In this document: piece by piece, positions 22,013 to 34,966 of the stretch | How positions within the stretch are numbered: the first letter of the stretch is position 1 | Layout: the number at the start of each line of letters is the position of its first letter | DNA from: Psilocybe azurescens | Taxonomy: Eukaryota; Basidiomycota; Agaricomycetes; Agaricales; Agrocybaceae | Reading direction: 5' to 3' | Assembly: GCA_023853785.1 (NCBI GenBank) | Contig: JAJIRX010000135.1 | Coordinates: 1 to 34,966 of the forward strand | Length of the DNA stretch: 34,966 nucleotides | Translations under genes and position numbers: made by a program | The notes under the pieces: generated by a model | The model's input: only the letters and a program-made list of their open reading frames with translations | Databases searched by the model: none | Told to the model about the DNA's origin: nothing

Positions 22013-22554
22013 ATGTCAGAATCACTCGCCGGACCCCCACCACCTTTCTTCATCCGGCTCTTCGCGCAGGTAGCGACTGGACTGCATTATTTAGAGGTAT
22101 GCATGAACCTTTGTCAATTTTTACCGGTCAAAATCTCATCTGCAAGATTATAATGCTACTATAGAGTGTGGGAGCCATGGTTGTCCTGTGGCTTTGCCCA
22201 TCTCTGACACCTGAGCCGCGCATTCATCAATTCATTTCTGCGAGTCCAGTCCACCATCACCATCATCACCATCACCATCATCATCATGTATCACACCGGT
22301 CGGACGTCATTATGTCCCAGTCACATCTAACCTCCAGCATACTATCGGAAGGATCGAACCCAACAGTTGAAGACTTGGAAAGGGTCGATCAGGCATTGAA
22401 AGAACAAGAAAGGGAGAGACAGAAATCTGACTCGACGTCGCAAATTCTCCGCTGGAGGGACGGACAACGAAATGTGGAAGAAGAGGACAGTGTCCTAGAA
22501 TGGAAAGAAAGGCCGCCCTCAGGCGTCTCTGCGACAGAACTACCCTGCGTTTAA
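22013..22554 (+). CDS. Small unknown protein with His12 tract
   Basis: I do not recognise this protein. Two exons, 22013-22096 and 22165-22554, join in phase across a 68-nt intron to give 157 residues. The N-terminal part is hydrophobic (FFIRLFAQVATGLHYLE then GAMVVLWLCP) and may be membrane-associated. Next come twelve consecutive histidines (22252-22287, mixed CAC/CAT codons) and then a charged, probably helical region (VEDLERVDQALKEQERERQK). A shorter product could start at the ATG at 22312 (MSQSHLTSS). The His tract could bind Ni, Zn or Cu or be simple-repeat slippage. The next gene, a helicase, converges on it from the right. Confidence 0.5.
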
Positions 22555-22747
22555 ATCAAAATACGACGGAGTGACTGAAAGTAACAAATAATTGTACTAT
22601 TGTATATGGCGTGGACGGAAATCATCTGTCGAAGGGTTGGTCCAGTTACCCATCAAATGAGGAAGCGCAACGTTTGTAAACGCTGCATGGCTCAACAAAC
22701 CCACCGTCAATTCTAAATCGTTCGTTTCGTCATAGATTACCCAGGTT

Positions 22748-25700
22748 TCACCGTATGAGTGGACTCGACCTATTGCTGGGTGTGTTCGATCCAGCTCCTT
22801 GGTTCGTCGGCGTGTTTGAGCCCAAATCTTCCGTGCGTCCGTCATGAGTGAGGAGAGCCATTATTGCATGAACAATAGGATTTCCTGACTCGACCGTCAG
22901 CATAGTTCCCTCCTCGATGGATCTTTGTAGCTGTGCATCCAAAAGGCGCCTTCAAATGTTTATTCAGTAAAGGTTTATGGTACGAAATGGAATTCAGGGC
23001 GTACCGAAGTTGATTGACGAGAATGCCGATACGGGGTATAGCTGCAAGCTTGATGTAACTGTCTTTGTTGCCTATCGTAAGGCCTCCGCGAATATGATTC
23101 ACAGAAACAGGGCCACCGAATAGTAGAAGAGCATACATTGGCACCTGAACGATATCAGCAGATTTTCGAAAGTAGAGATTTTAGATAGTCACCTTGGTCG
23201 CATCTCTCAGGAAGATTTTACTCGTCATATATTTATGGAAATAGAACAAGAACGGAGGCTTCCAGTTAGACTTTCCAAACAGTACACTCCCTGGATGAAG
23301 GAATACTCTTCCTTCTTTAAGGTCGAGAATCTTGTAATCTTTCGCACTATTGTCACGCTGAACTGTTCCACCGGATACTTTGTCGTACTTGATTTTGTCT
23401 GTGGGCAATTGGACCCTGGCAACGCGAGGCCAAAGCCCACCTAGCATTGCAGCTTTGACGAGGTTCAGATTGTCGCTGCATTTATTGAGACTTGGGCTCG
23501 ATGGCTTGGAATCAAGAGGGATAAGGCCTATCTCGGCTAAGGAGGAAATGAAGTCTTGCCGGAGAGTCGTAATTTCTCGAAGAACTGTCGCAGATATGAA
23601 GTTCTAGTAAAAGCGTAAGAATTTTGCCAAAACTTAGTTCCAAAGCCACCCACCTCTTCGCAAAGGCCCGAATAGTGCTCTGCGACTTTCCTTCAGCTCG
23701 TAACTTCATGCATTCGTCGAATGCATTGACATCCGTCAAGAGATCACTCTCTCCGCAGAAGAAGCGTGAACGGGCACTATTAGACGGCATGATTATAAGC
23801 ACGAGTGATATAAGGAGCGGATAACATGCGCTGCTGCTTCCTCGCGTTTGTCCATTGGACTGTTAAACAAGGGCTTTGATGATAGGAGGGCCGCAACGGT
23901 AGTCACAGGTCCGACGCATTGGAATATGGTGGCAAGAATCAACATCTTGTTCGAGCGTCAGACAGATAATAAGTTAGAAGGAGGAACATTACTAACCTTT
24001 GCGAGCCTTACATCGACAGGCAACATCGACTTTCATTGGATCAAATCAGCAGGACCCAGAGAATAACGGACGATGATAACCTTACAATATATTTTCCAAG
24101 TGCAGTCAACCCTCCAGCTTGATCAATTGCTCCAAGTTCTTCCAAAGTAGTCCAAGCCCTGTCCAAAGCAACAATAGCCGGGGGATCGATAGCTTTGCCC
24201 AAGAAAGACTGCACAGCACCATTCAGCCCATTAATTAACAAAGTGAAGTGCGATAAACCAACTTTGACGTCCTCGTCTTCCCGTGCTGCCTTCACCGACA
24301 AAGAGATACTTTCCAATGGAACACGAAGGATCTCTGGGACTGGGAATCGAGCCATATTCATCTCATGTTTTCTTGTATACAATTTGTAGCAGACTCCAGG
24401 TCGGGTGCGTCCAGCACGACCTCTTCTCTGCCTGGCTGCTGCCCGATTGACCCAAGTTTCGACCAAGCACGACATGTTGGTGTCCGGATCAAATTGAGTT
24501 TCTTTGACCTTTCCAGCATCAATGACATAAATCACATCGTCGATGGTAATGGATGTCTAGCAGATACTTTAGTGAATAATAAGCTGTAGTAAGCGATAGA
24601 CTGACCTCAGCCACGTTCGTAGCTGCGATTACTTTCCAACTCTTGGTGGCCTGGAATACTCTACGCTGCTCTTCATTTGAAAGGTTGGCATGAAGAGGAA
24701 GTACGACAGCATCTCTGTCTCTTATACCGCTCTTGACTGCCTCTACGCACTGTCTAATTTCGTTGACACCGGGGAGGAAGATCAATATTCCGCCTATGGT
24801 ATCTGCGGTAGCCACAATGTGGTTCACGAGCGCCGCAATCAACTGAGAGGTAATTGTCTGTCAGGTAATGTAAAAGGAAATGACAATACCAGCTGACCTG
24901 ATAGTCAATTCTATCAGACCGCATGATATTTTGAATGGCTTCAGCAACAGAGCTCGATATGCCTTCAGCCTCATGTTCTTCCTTAAGTCCTCGCGTGGCT
25001 TGTAGTTTGCCTTTGCTTTGTCTAACCACTGGTGGCCTATAGTTAGTCAAGGACAATATGTCTTCGAGATACCTGATGGAATGGTAAGTAATTCACCTAG
25101 AAGACTAACATGGGAAGACATACTTGTCATCAACTGGATGCATAAAGCCTGGAATGGTCAAGAGAGGAGCATCATCAAAATATTTGACGAATGTTTCATG
25201 GTTTATGGTGGCTGACATGAGCACCACTTTCAATGTCGCATGGATTTTGAGAAGTTCTTTCAATTCAAGTAAAAGAAAGTCGCCATCCATGGATCGCTCG
25301 TGAACCTACAGACAACGTTTGAATTTAAATACAACGTTTGAGAATTGAAAACTCAGACTCACCTCATCAACGACAATATGCGAGATATCTTTGAGGGTGT
25401 CCCCAGTGCTGAGCCGTCTTAGAACAACACCAGTAGTGCAGAACAAAAGTTTCGTGTTCTTTCCTTGCTTGGATTCACCTCGGATGGCGTATCCAACTGA
25501 ACCGTCTTCTATGCGTTCTTCCGATACACGAGCTGCGACAGAGATCGCAGAAATTCGGCGTGGCTGAGTCACAAGTATTGACGTTTGCGAACCACGATCG
25601 GTCGTGATTAGGGAGTCTAAGATGAATTGAGGAACTAGAAATGGGATTTAGTAGGGAAATCCTCAACACAAGATAAACATTGTTACGCTGAGTTGTTTTC

Positions 25701-27812
25701 CCACAACCTAGAGACAGTATTAACTTCCTACCTCAAGTATATTTCAAACAAACTCACCAGTCTCGCCGACGACCACGACCACTCTATTGTGCTCCAGTTT
25801 ATCCAGGAAATCCTCTCTAGCCTCGAAAGCGGGTAACTTCTTCCTCTTCTCCATCATAGCTTTATACTGTGGACATCAAAAGGTTTAGGGTCGCTGAGAA
25901 GTAATTTAGAATAACAGAATATACTTTGTCGGATTGTACAAGCGTTTCGAATGCATGTTTGATCTGTAGGTCGTCTTGAACATGATTACGCCTAGGACGT
26001 ACTGGCCTTTTGATCTTTCACAACTGAAGAATTGAAATTCTCGTCGTTAGAGGGAATAAATCTGCGAGGAGGGGGAATAAGGTCCTTGAGCACCATCGAG
26101 ATATCTGGGGGTCCATTGTCCTCGATGTCGGCCCATGCTTCTTCAACTATTCTCATTACAGTCATACAAAAACCTTCACCAAACTCTAATTCACTCTTGA
26201 TTTCCATTGCTTTCAGAAATCTAGAAAGCAGATGTAGTCGAATATATGCGGCAGCCGTTGTCGAGGTAATGTAAATGGGGATGTAACCTGGTCGGGGATA
26301 TCGGTCTACCTCAGAAAAAGGATGTGGATTTTGATCGGTGCGCTGAAAAGAGGTAAGACCAGGTGCCCTTCTTCTTCGAGATGAGCGCCTAGAGCTTCGT
26401 ATTCTTCCACTTCAATGGGATAAGGAGTACATTGACTGGGCTCTGTTATCTCTATGTGACTCCCAATTAATTTTTGACAAAGGGCAACCATGAGTGAGTC
26501 CCATTTAAAAACCAGCTCAGGATTGGCTTTAGTGCATTCATTGACGGCGTTCAGGGGCCACCCTGCTTCCTTGACGGCTTTTTCTTCAATCCACCGTCTT
26601 TTGAGGTCGTCTTGACCGGAGTGCGTGGATGTGATGAACGGATTAGAAGAGTTGTTCGACGGTAAAAATCGCTGAGGGAGGTCGCACTCTGGCAGGTGGA
26701 GAATCAGGTATTCAATGGCGGCTTCGAGAGGCGACAAGGAGCCCAATAGATTAAAAGTCAATGGCGACTCCTCTGAAAGAAATTTCGTAGCATCTTGAAT
26801 CTGAGATTTCTTGAAGTCCAGAAGTCCCAATTGCTGTGAAATATCCGGGATGATTTCCGGGGCAAGTGTGAGGGGTAGGGCATCGGAGGTGTCTGGAGAG
26901 AGTTCAATACTCTTGGTGGTATATTTTTCATATCAATACGCGTGTTCAGACAAAAGGACATATGTTGCACCTTTTTAATAGCATCTTCCACCAGCTCTCG
27001 CAGGAAGACGCCATTATAACTTCTGGATATTCTGAAGATACGCGGCCGCTAGATTTATAGTCATCCTGCTTCTCTGTGGCCGACTTTGAGGACTCCTCGT
27101 GTCTCTGGGATGCTTTGACCTGCCTTTCTTCTACTGCCTGCTGAGCGGCAAAGGGATCAGCCTCATACATCCATTTCTGGTGCTCCCGAATCATCTTGTG
27201 TTCTGCGGCCAATTCTTTCCAATAATCGCGCGGGCCTCCAGGAAGAATCTGGTTGAGTTGCAATCCATTGCAAAACTGTTGGAGTGGATGTATTCAGATC
27301 GAAGGTCCGACGTGCCGACAAGAGTACAGACCAACGAACACGATAAAGAGCATAAATGGCACCCCAATGCTTTGCTTCCATGGCAGTTGGTCTAAAGTAG
27401 GGTGGATGAGGCTCCATACGCACTCGGTCGATTTCAGATGTCTTTGGATTGCGTCTGCTCAAGGTGACAACAAACGAGAAACCACTACTTCCACGAGAAC
27501 GCTATTCACGATATTTAGATGATTGAAAAATATGATAATATAATGAGAAGGATGCGCACTGTATCCACGACGGGTTTTTCCCATCCCAACTTTTGGCATC
27601 TATGAACAGGATCACGGTCATCTAATTTGCATAGGTCAGTGGATTTCTTATCCTTTACCTTTCCTGAAGTATACTCAAAGGGTATTTGGAACCTGGAGGA
27701 AATAGTGGGGTGGTCCTGGTGTGTCTGTAGTCGCTGCATCTGCCTTATTCTTATCCGACTTTGACGAATTTCCAGCATTTCCTGATTTTACGATCCCTCT
27801 CCTTGGTGGCAT
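22748..27812 (-). CDS. DHX57-like DEAH/RHA helicase (yeast YLR419W type)
   Basis: Large RNA helicase, roughly 1400 residues. From the N-terminus: MPPRRGIVKSGNAG; KYPLSILQERCQKLGWEKPVVDT; RMEPHPPYFRPTAMEAKHWG; a UBA-like block SPLEAAIEYLILHLPECDLP; an RWD-like region (DRYPRPGYIPIYIT and following, near 26310-26000). The helicase core has GETG/CGKTTQLPQF split by an intron, [53 protein letters not shown], and RQRRGRAGRTRPGVCYKLYT. The HA2 and OB-fold parts end with RRLLDAQLQRSIEEG and AIMALLTHDGRTED. The domain order matches DHX57 and DHX29; a DHX29-like translation role is the alternative. The frame breaks at G4 27707-27710 and A5 26315-26319 (plus strand); one more base each restores conserved text. 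The junction near 23800-23825 also has unresolved phase. Many introns are about 50 nt. Confidence 0.85.
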
Positions 27813-27979
27813 CAGCAGCAGGGTTGAATTCAAGATAATGAGAAATCATGCGTGTACGCAATGTGTGCGAGAAAAGACTCGATCTGCCTGCTTACGCTAT
27901 CAACACATTGTGCCAACGGGTCCGGCGTTCCAACTTTCATAATTCCCAACTTGAACTTGTTCATTTACCTTCAGTTCTT
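27813..27979. promoter_or_regulatory. Shared promoter of two divergent helicase genes
   Basis: Only 167 bp separate the start codon of the DHX57-like gene (27812, leftward) from that of Prp22 (27980, rightward), so both promoters and 5' leaders must overlap or lie inside the genes. An open frame in the Prp22 frame runs back to 27848 but its translation is not helicase-like. Confidence 0.55.
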
Positions 27980-31785
<3,806 letters not shown>

Positions 31786-32417
31786 GACGTCGCGTGAAGA
31801 GTACTTTATCTTTCTTTTTGTATCTGTAGATGTAATACGGAAGAAGTTTTTCTTTTTATAATATACCACAAGTGGATGGCATAGTGGGAGCAAGTCGACC
31901 CCATGGTATTGTCAATAGTTAGTATAGTACATACTGTCACCTCCTATTGCGAGTTTCTCGTTGTCACTTCAAGTCGATATAAATCATTTGAGGAGAGAAT
32001 GGGTAAACGAGTGACGGCCAACAGACCAGATGCATGTCCTATTCAAGTCAATCGTCGTGGCACAAATTTTGCAAGCACCATCTTCAAACAAGGCAGCGTC
32101 TCTACGCAAAATGAGGCAGATCTATTGGCGTTCTATATTACGTATGGTCCTTTGTATAACAGACGATACTGTCCAGTGTCAGATGCCATGACGATGATAA
32201 TATAAAGGGCGTTTTGAAAGGTGAAAAGGTTAATAATGATACATACAAGTCGACAAAGAAAAATGGAAGTGACAACAGCGACATCTCCTTGGGCCTGTAG
32301 CCTATATATATTGCCATATACAATGAATGATATTCACTAGAGTTACAGATAAACTGGATTTAAGGGAACATTAGACATACTAATGCAGAAGTGTGTGAAA
32401 TGCAATGCTTACAGTAT
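31786..32417. other. Convergent 3' intergenic region
   Basis: Between the Prp22 stop and the NXT1 stop. The open frame 31903-32205 (+) codes 100 residues with no recognisable features. The sequence is AT-rich and probably holds the 3' UTRs of both genes. Nothing else is seen. Confidence 0.4.
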
Positions 32418-33027
32418 TTAACCAACAAACCGCACGGCATCCGCACCGACGTAATATTTTGCAACCTCTCCCGGCTTCGTGGGAGGGGCTGTAGGGTCTG
32501 GGACCAAAATGAAGGTTTGCGAAAAGACACGCGGGTGGCCCTCAATTGCACGAACAGGTGTGTCTGGTGGGTTTCCTGCTGGACCTCTACCGTGTGTCAC
32601 GTTCCTGAGACTGTGATTAAAAGCGATGGCGGTTGAGCTCCTGATGCAAGAAATGAAGGGGTAGGTAAGTAAGACGCCTGGAGAAGCGTGCGGGGTGACA
32701 AACCTGGTATTGGATGACAGTCAAAAGACTGGACTTCATGCTTCGTGGCCGGCATCTTTGCTACTAGTTCTTTCAGGCCTTCTGCGCCTTGAAACGGCTT
32801 TCCATTCCACGTCAAAGAGGAGTTTGAGCGATAAAATGGGGGCAAATCCGCCAGGCGCGTGTCGGAATCATAGGCAGTGTAATAGATGCGGGTGAAATGG
32901 TCGGCTGCTCTTGTCGCGATTTCGATGCTGTCGATAGAGAGAGAAAAGGCTAAGTTTTGAGGAGATGAGAGGAATAGAGTGGAACGCACTCGTTGGGAGT
33001 CAGGGTCGTCGAAGGTGTCGCAGACAT
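32418..33027 (-). CDS. NXT1: NTF2-like mRNA export factor (p15/NXT1)
   Basis: Partner of the Mex67/NXF1 export receptor; a small NTF2-fold protein of about 161 residues. Three exons: 33027-32990, 32927-32704 and 32640-32418, with introns of 62 and 63 nt. The text reads MSATPSTTLTPNDIEIATRA, DHFTRIYYTAYDSDTRLADL, FYRSNSSLTWNGKPFQG, KHEVQSFDCHPIPG, then GRGPAGNPPDTPVRAIEGHP, RVFSQTFILVPDP and YYVGADAVRFVG. The exons sum to 485 nt, one short of a multiple of three: one A is missing at the AA coded by TT 32602-32603, between TVSG and VTHG. The start at 33027 gives a correct phase at intron 1; the longer frame from 33082 does not. Confidence 0.85.
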
Positions 33028-33126
33028 GGTCGTTAAAGCCAAAGAGTGTTCGTGACTCGAGTTCATATCTAATGGTGGTCACGCTGGCCCTAAATATAGC
33101 TTGGACCCCTTACCGCAACGGTCATC
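33028..33126. promoter_or_regulatory. Shared promoter of NXT1 and ISC1 genes
   Basis: 99 bp between two divergent start codons (33027 leftward, 33127 rightward). Both transcription starts must lie in or beyond this space. No TATA box is evident. Confidence 0.5.
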
Positions 33127-34635
33127 ATGCCAGGCGAGTCGCGTATCCGCGTTCTCACTCTCAATTGCTGGTATTCCCTGGCTTTACATTATATATCCTC
33201 CCAGAGTCTGATAAACTATCAGGGGTCTCAAATACGTTGCTAAAAACCTCGAGGAACGCATTGAGACCATTGCACACGAATTGGCTCATTCAGATTATGA
33301 CCTCATTGCCCTGCAAGAAATATGGGTCTTCGCCCATTACGAGAGGGTACAGCAAAGAGTCGCCGCTCGTTTGCCTCACTCAAAGTTCTTCTATAGGTTT
33401 GCTTGCTCTTACTTCCATTTCAGGAGGTTATCTGATGCAATATACTTGGTTCCAGTGGCGCACTTGGAGCAGGTCTTGCTATATTCAGCCGATACCCTTT
33501 CATATCGTCTTCGATTTACCCATACTCTCTTAATGGCACACCACTAGATGTTGCAGCCGGTGATTGGTTTGTTGGAAAAGCAGCTGCCAATGTCGTCATC
33601 CTACATCCTATCCTAGGTCAAGTGCAGGTCTTCAATACACATGTAAGGCAGCTTGATAACATACAAGTCTCGCATTCTGATCAAATCCTGCCTGTACAGC
33701 TGTTCGCTAAAGGAGGAGAGGATGGTCCCGAATACAACAGAGCTCATCGTCTCGTCAATGCCTGGGAGTTTGCCAAACTTGCGCGTCAAGCCGCTGAAGT
33801 CGGGAGATACGTCATAGCAGTGAGTCTATGCTTTACAACGTTCGAAGGGCTTTCTTAATAGGATACCTAGCTTGGAGATTTTAATAGTATTCCAACCACA
33901 CTGCCTATGACCGTCATCTTTCAACATGCCGACTTAAAGGACTCTTGGGCGATCACCCATCCAAACATTCAAACATCGCATATTGTTTCTGCCCAGCAAG
34001 CGATACAGCAGCTTGGGATTACAGCCGACTCTCCTTTGAACAGTTGGTCTGCAGGCAAGCTCTATGCGCGAGGGACATGGGGTAAACGTCTCGACTACGT
34101 GCTATATCGTCAACCGAACCGTCCGGGACAAACATTACCCATTCTAAAAGCCATCGATACAAAAGTGGTATTGACAGAACCTGTACCAGGGCGCCCTTTT
34201 TCTATCTCGGACCATTTTGGGCTCGAAGCCACGTTTGAAATAACAACCGAATCTTCAGATGAGACCTCAGACACATATCCTAGCCAACCTCAACGGCCAA
34301 GGGAGCTTTCCAACGAATCCGCTGCCACCACTATACATGCTCTCACAGCTTGCTATCGCTTCTCGCGAGAAAGATCTCGTAAAGAGCTGATCATCTTCGG
34401 CCTCTGCCTACTGGTCCTCGTCGGTGTAATCATCGGTACTGCATGGCTTCCACATTCCTGGATCAACCCTATTTTCATCCTTTTCACGGTATTTGTGGCA
34501 TGGTTGGCTACCACTATGCTATATGAGGGCTTCATCTTTGGAAACTGGGAATGCAATGCACTAATGAACGTTATCGAGGAGCTGGAAATTCATAGGAAAG
34601 GCCAAGAGATATTGAACGGACAGTCGAGGGATTAA
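33127..34635 (+). CDS. ISC1: Inositol phosphosphingolipid phospholipase C / neutral sphingomyelinase
   Basis: Hydrolyses inositol phosphosphingolipids (or sphingomyelin) to ceramide at membranes; endonuclease/exonuclease/phosphatase fold. Exons: 33127-33170, 33223-33396, 33456-33819, 33871-34635; all phases fit without correction. Motifs in order: RVLTLNCWGLKYVAKNLEER, YDLIALQEIWV (metal-binding Glu), GALGAGLAIFSRYPF, AAGDWFVGKAAANVV (a G-D-x3-G-K motif like the P-loop-like element of Isc1), VFNTHVRQ, YNRAHRLVNAWE, LGDFNSIP (Asp/Asn), KRLDYVLYR and SISDHFGLEA (catalytic Asp-His). The C-terminus has two membrane segments (LIIFGLCLLVLVGVIIGTAW and PIFILFTVFVAWLATTMLYE), as in Isc1 and nSMase2-like enzymes. 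About 448 residues, a usual length for the family. Confidence 0.9.
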
Positions 34636-34966
34636 CCTGGGAGGTTGCCATCTTTTAGGTATTTCTGACTTTTATTTACTATATGACTTGCTCTTTTGGT
34701 CCTGGACCAACGTGTCGCACTTGCATATGTATCATACTCGACATTTCATAGGCTTCGTTGCATTTGCAATCAATAATTATGGTTGTACTAGGGCATTTCT
34801 ACTGCATCTGGGCCAGTGGTATGCCGGCCCTCACTAATCCACAATTTCCTCGCCAATTCTTCAAACCAATCCTTCAATTGTAGATTCCCTCAAGGCGCTT
34901 CTTCCCTGCTTCTTCTCTGCTTTACTTACTCGTTTGTATAGTTCCAAAGGAAATTTCTCTGCTGTT
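34636..34966. other. 3' flank of ISC1, no gene seen
   Basis: 331 bp to the window end. AT-rich at first, then pyrimidine-rich near 34840-34930, which may be the upstream region of a gene outside the window. No open frame is supported. Confidence 0.4.

Noticed and set aside
22597..22845. 82-codon open frame on the minus strand overlapping the helicase C-terminus
   Set aside because: It reads plausibly (SYGETWVIYDETNDLELTVG) but lies in a different frame from the helicase, whose own frame ends naturally after THDGRTED plus a short tail. No family is recognised and no upstream exon or independent promoter was found.
27848..27979. 44-residue extension upstream of Prp22
   Set aside because: It is in frame but not family-like, and it would extend into the short space shared with the divergent helicase.

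Overview
The window is nuclear DNA of a mushroom-forming basidiomycete (Agaricomycetes). The genes are rich in introns, mostly 45-65 nt with GT..AG ends. The protein set also fits this group: a PriA-like secreted cysteine-rich protein, a small secreted protein relic, a Ctr copper transporter, an Ark1/AAK1-type kinase with a long disordered tail, and a Prp22 helicase. No bacterial, viral or intact transposon gene was recognised. All identifications come from reading translations by eye; no database search was run.

Layout. 1-1780: no gene recognised. 1781-2480 (-): PriA-like secreted protein. 3537-5986 (+): EXO5-type exonuclease with two ubiquitin-interacting motifs. 6523-7588 (+): Ctr copper transporter. 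7679-12072 (-): Ark1/AAK1-family kinase. 12713-14153 (+): beta-hydroxyacid dehydrogenase. 14905-15289 (-): broken small secreted protein gene. 15300-18941: gene-poor stretch. 18942-20386 (+): unknown serine/proline-rich protein. 20820-21560 (+): intronless nicotinamidase. 22013-22554 (+): small protein with twelve consecutive histidines. 22748-27812 (-): DHX57-like DEAH/RHA helicase, head to head with Prp22/DHX8 at 27980-31785 (+). 32418-33027 (-): NTF2-like mRNA export factor (p15/NXT1), head to head with an ISC1/neutral sphingomyelinase at 33127-34635 (+).

The genes do not form a pathway or cluster. They are mostly housekeeping functions: splicing, mRNA export, DNA repair, NAD salvage, copper uptake, endocytosis and sphingolipid turnover. 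Two gene pairs diverge from very short intergenic spaces of 167 and 99 bp.

Two observations stand out. First, at least seven otherwise well-conserved genes lose frame, usually beside a short homopolymer, and most are restored by one or two added bases. This looks like systematic base-calling error in the assembly, so the split reading frames should not be taken as separate genes or pseudogenes. Second, the EXO5-like nuclease carries tandem UIM motifs in a linker inside its nuclease domain, which suggests recruitment to ubiquitinated targets.
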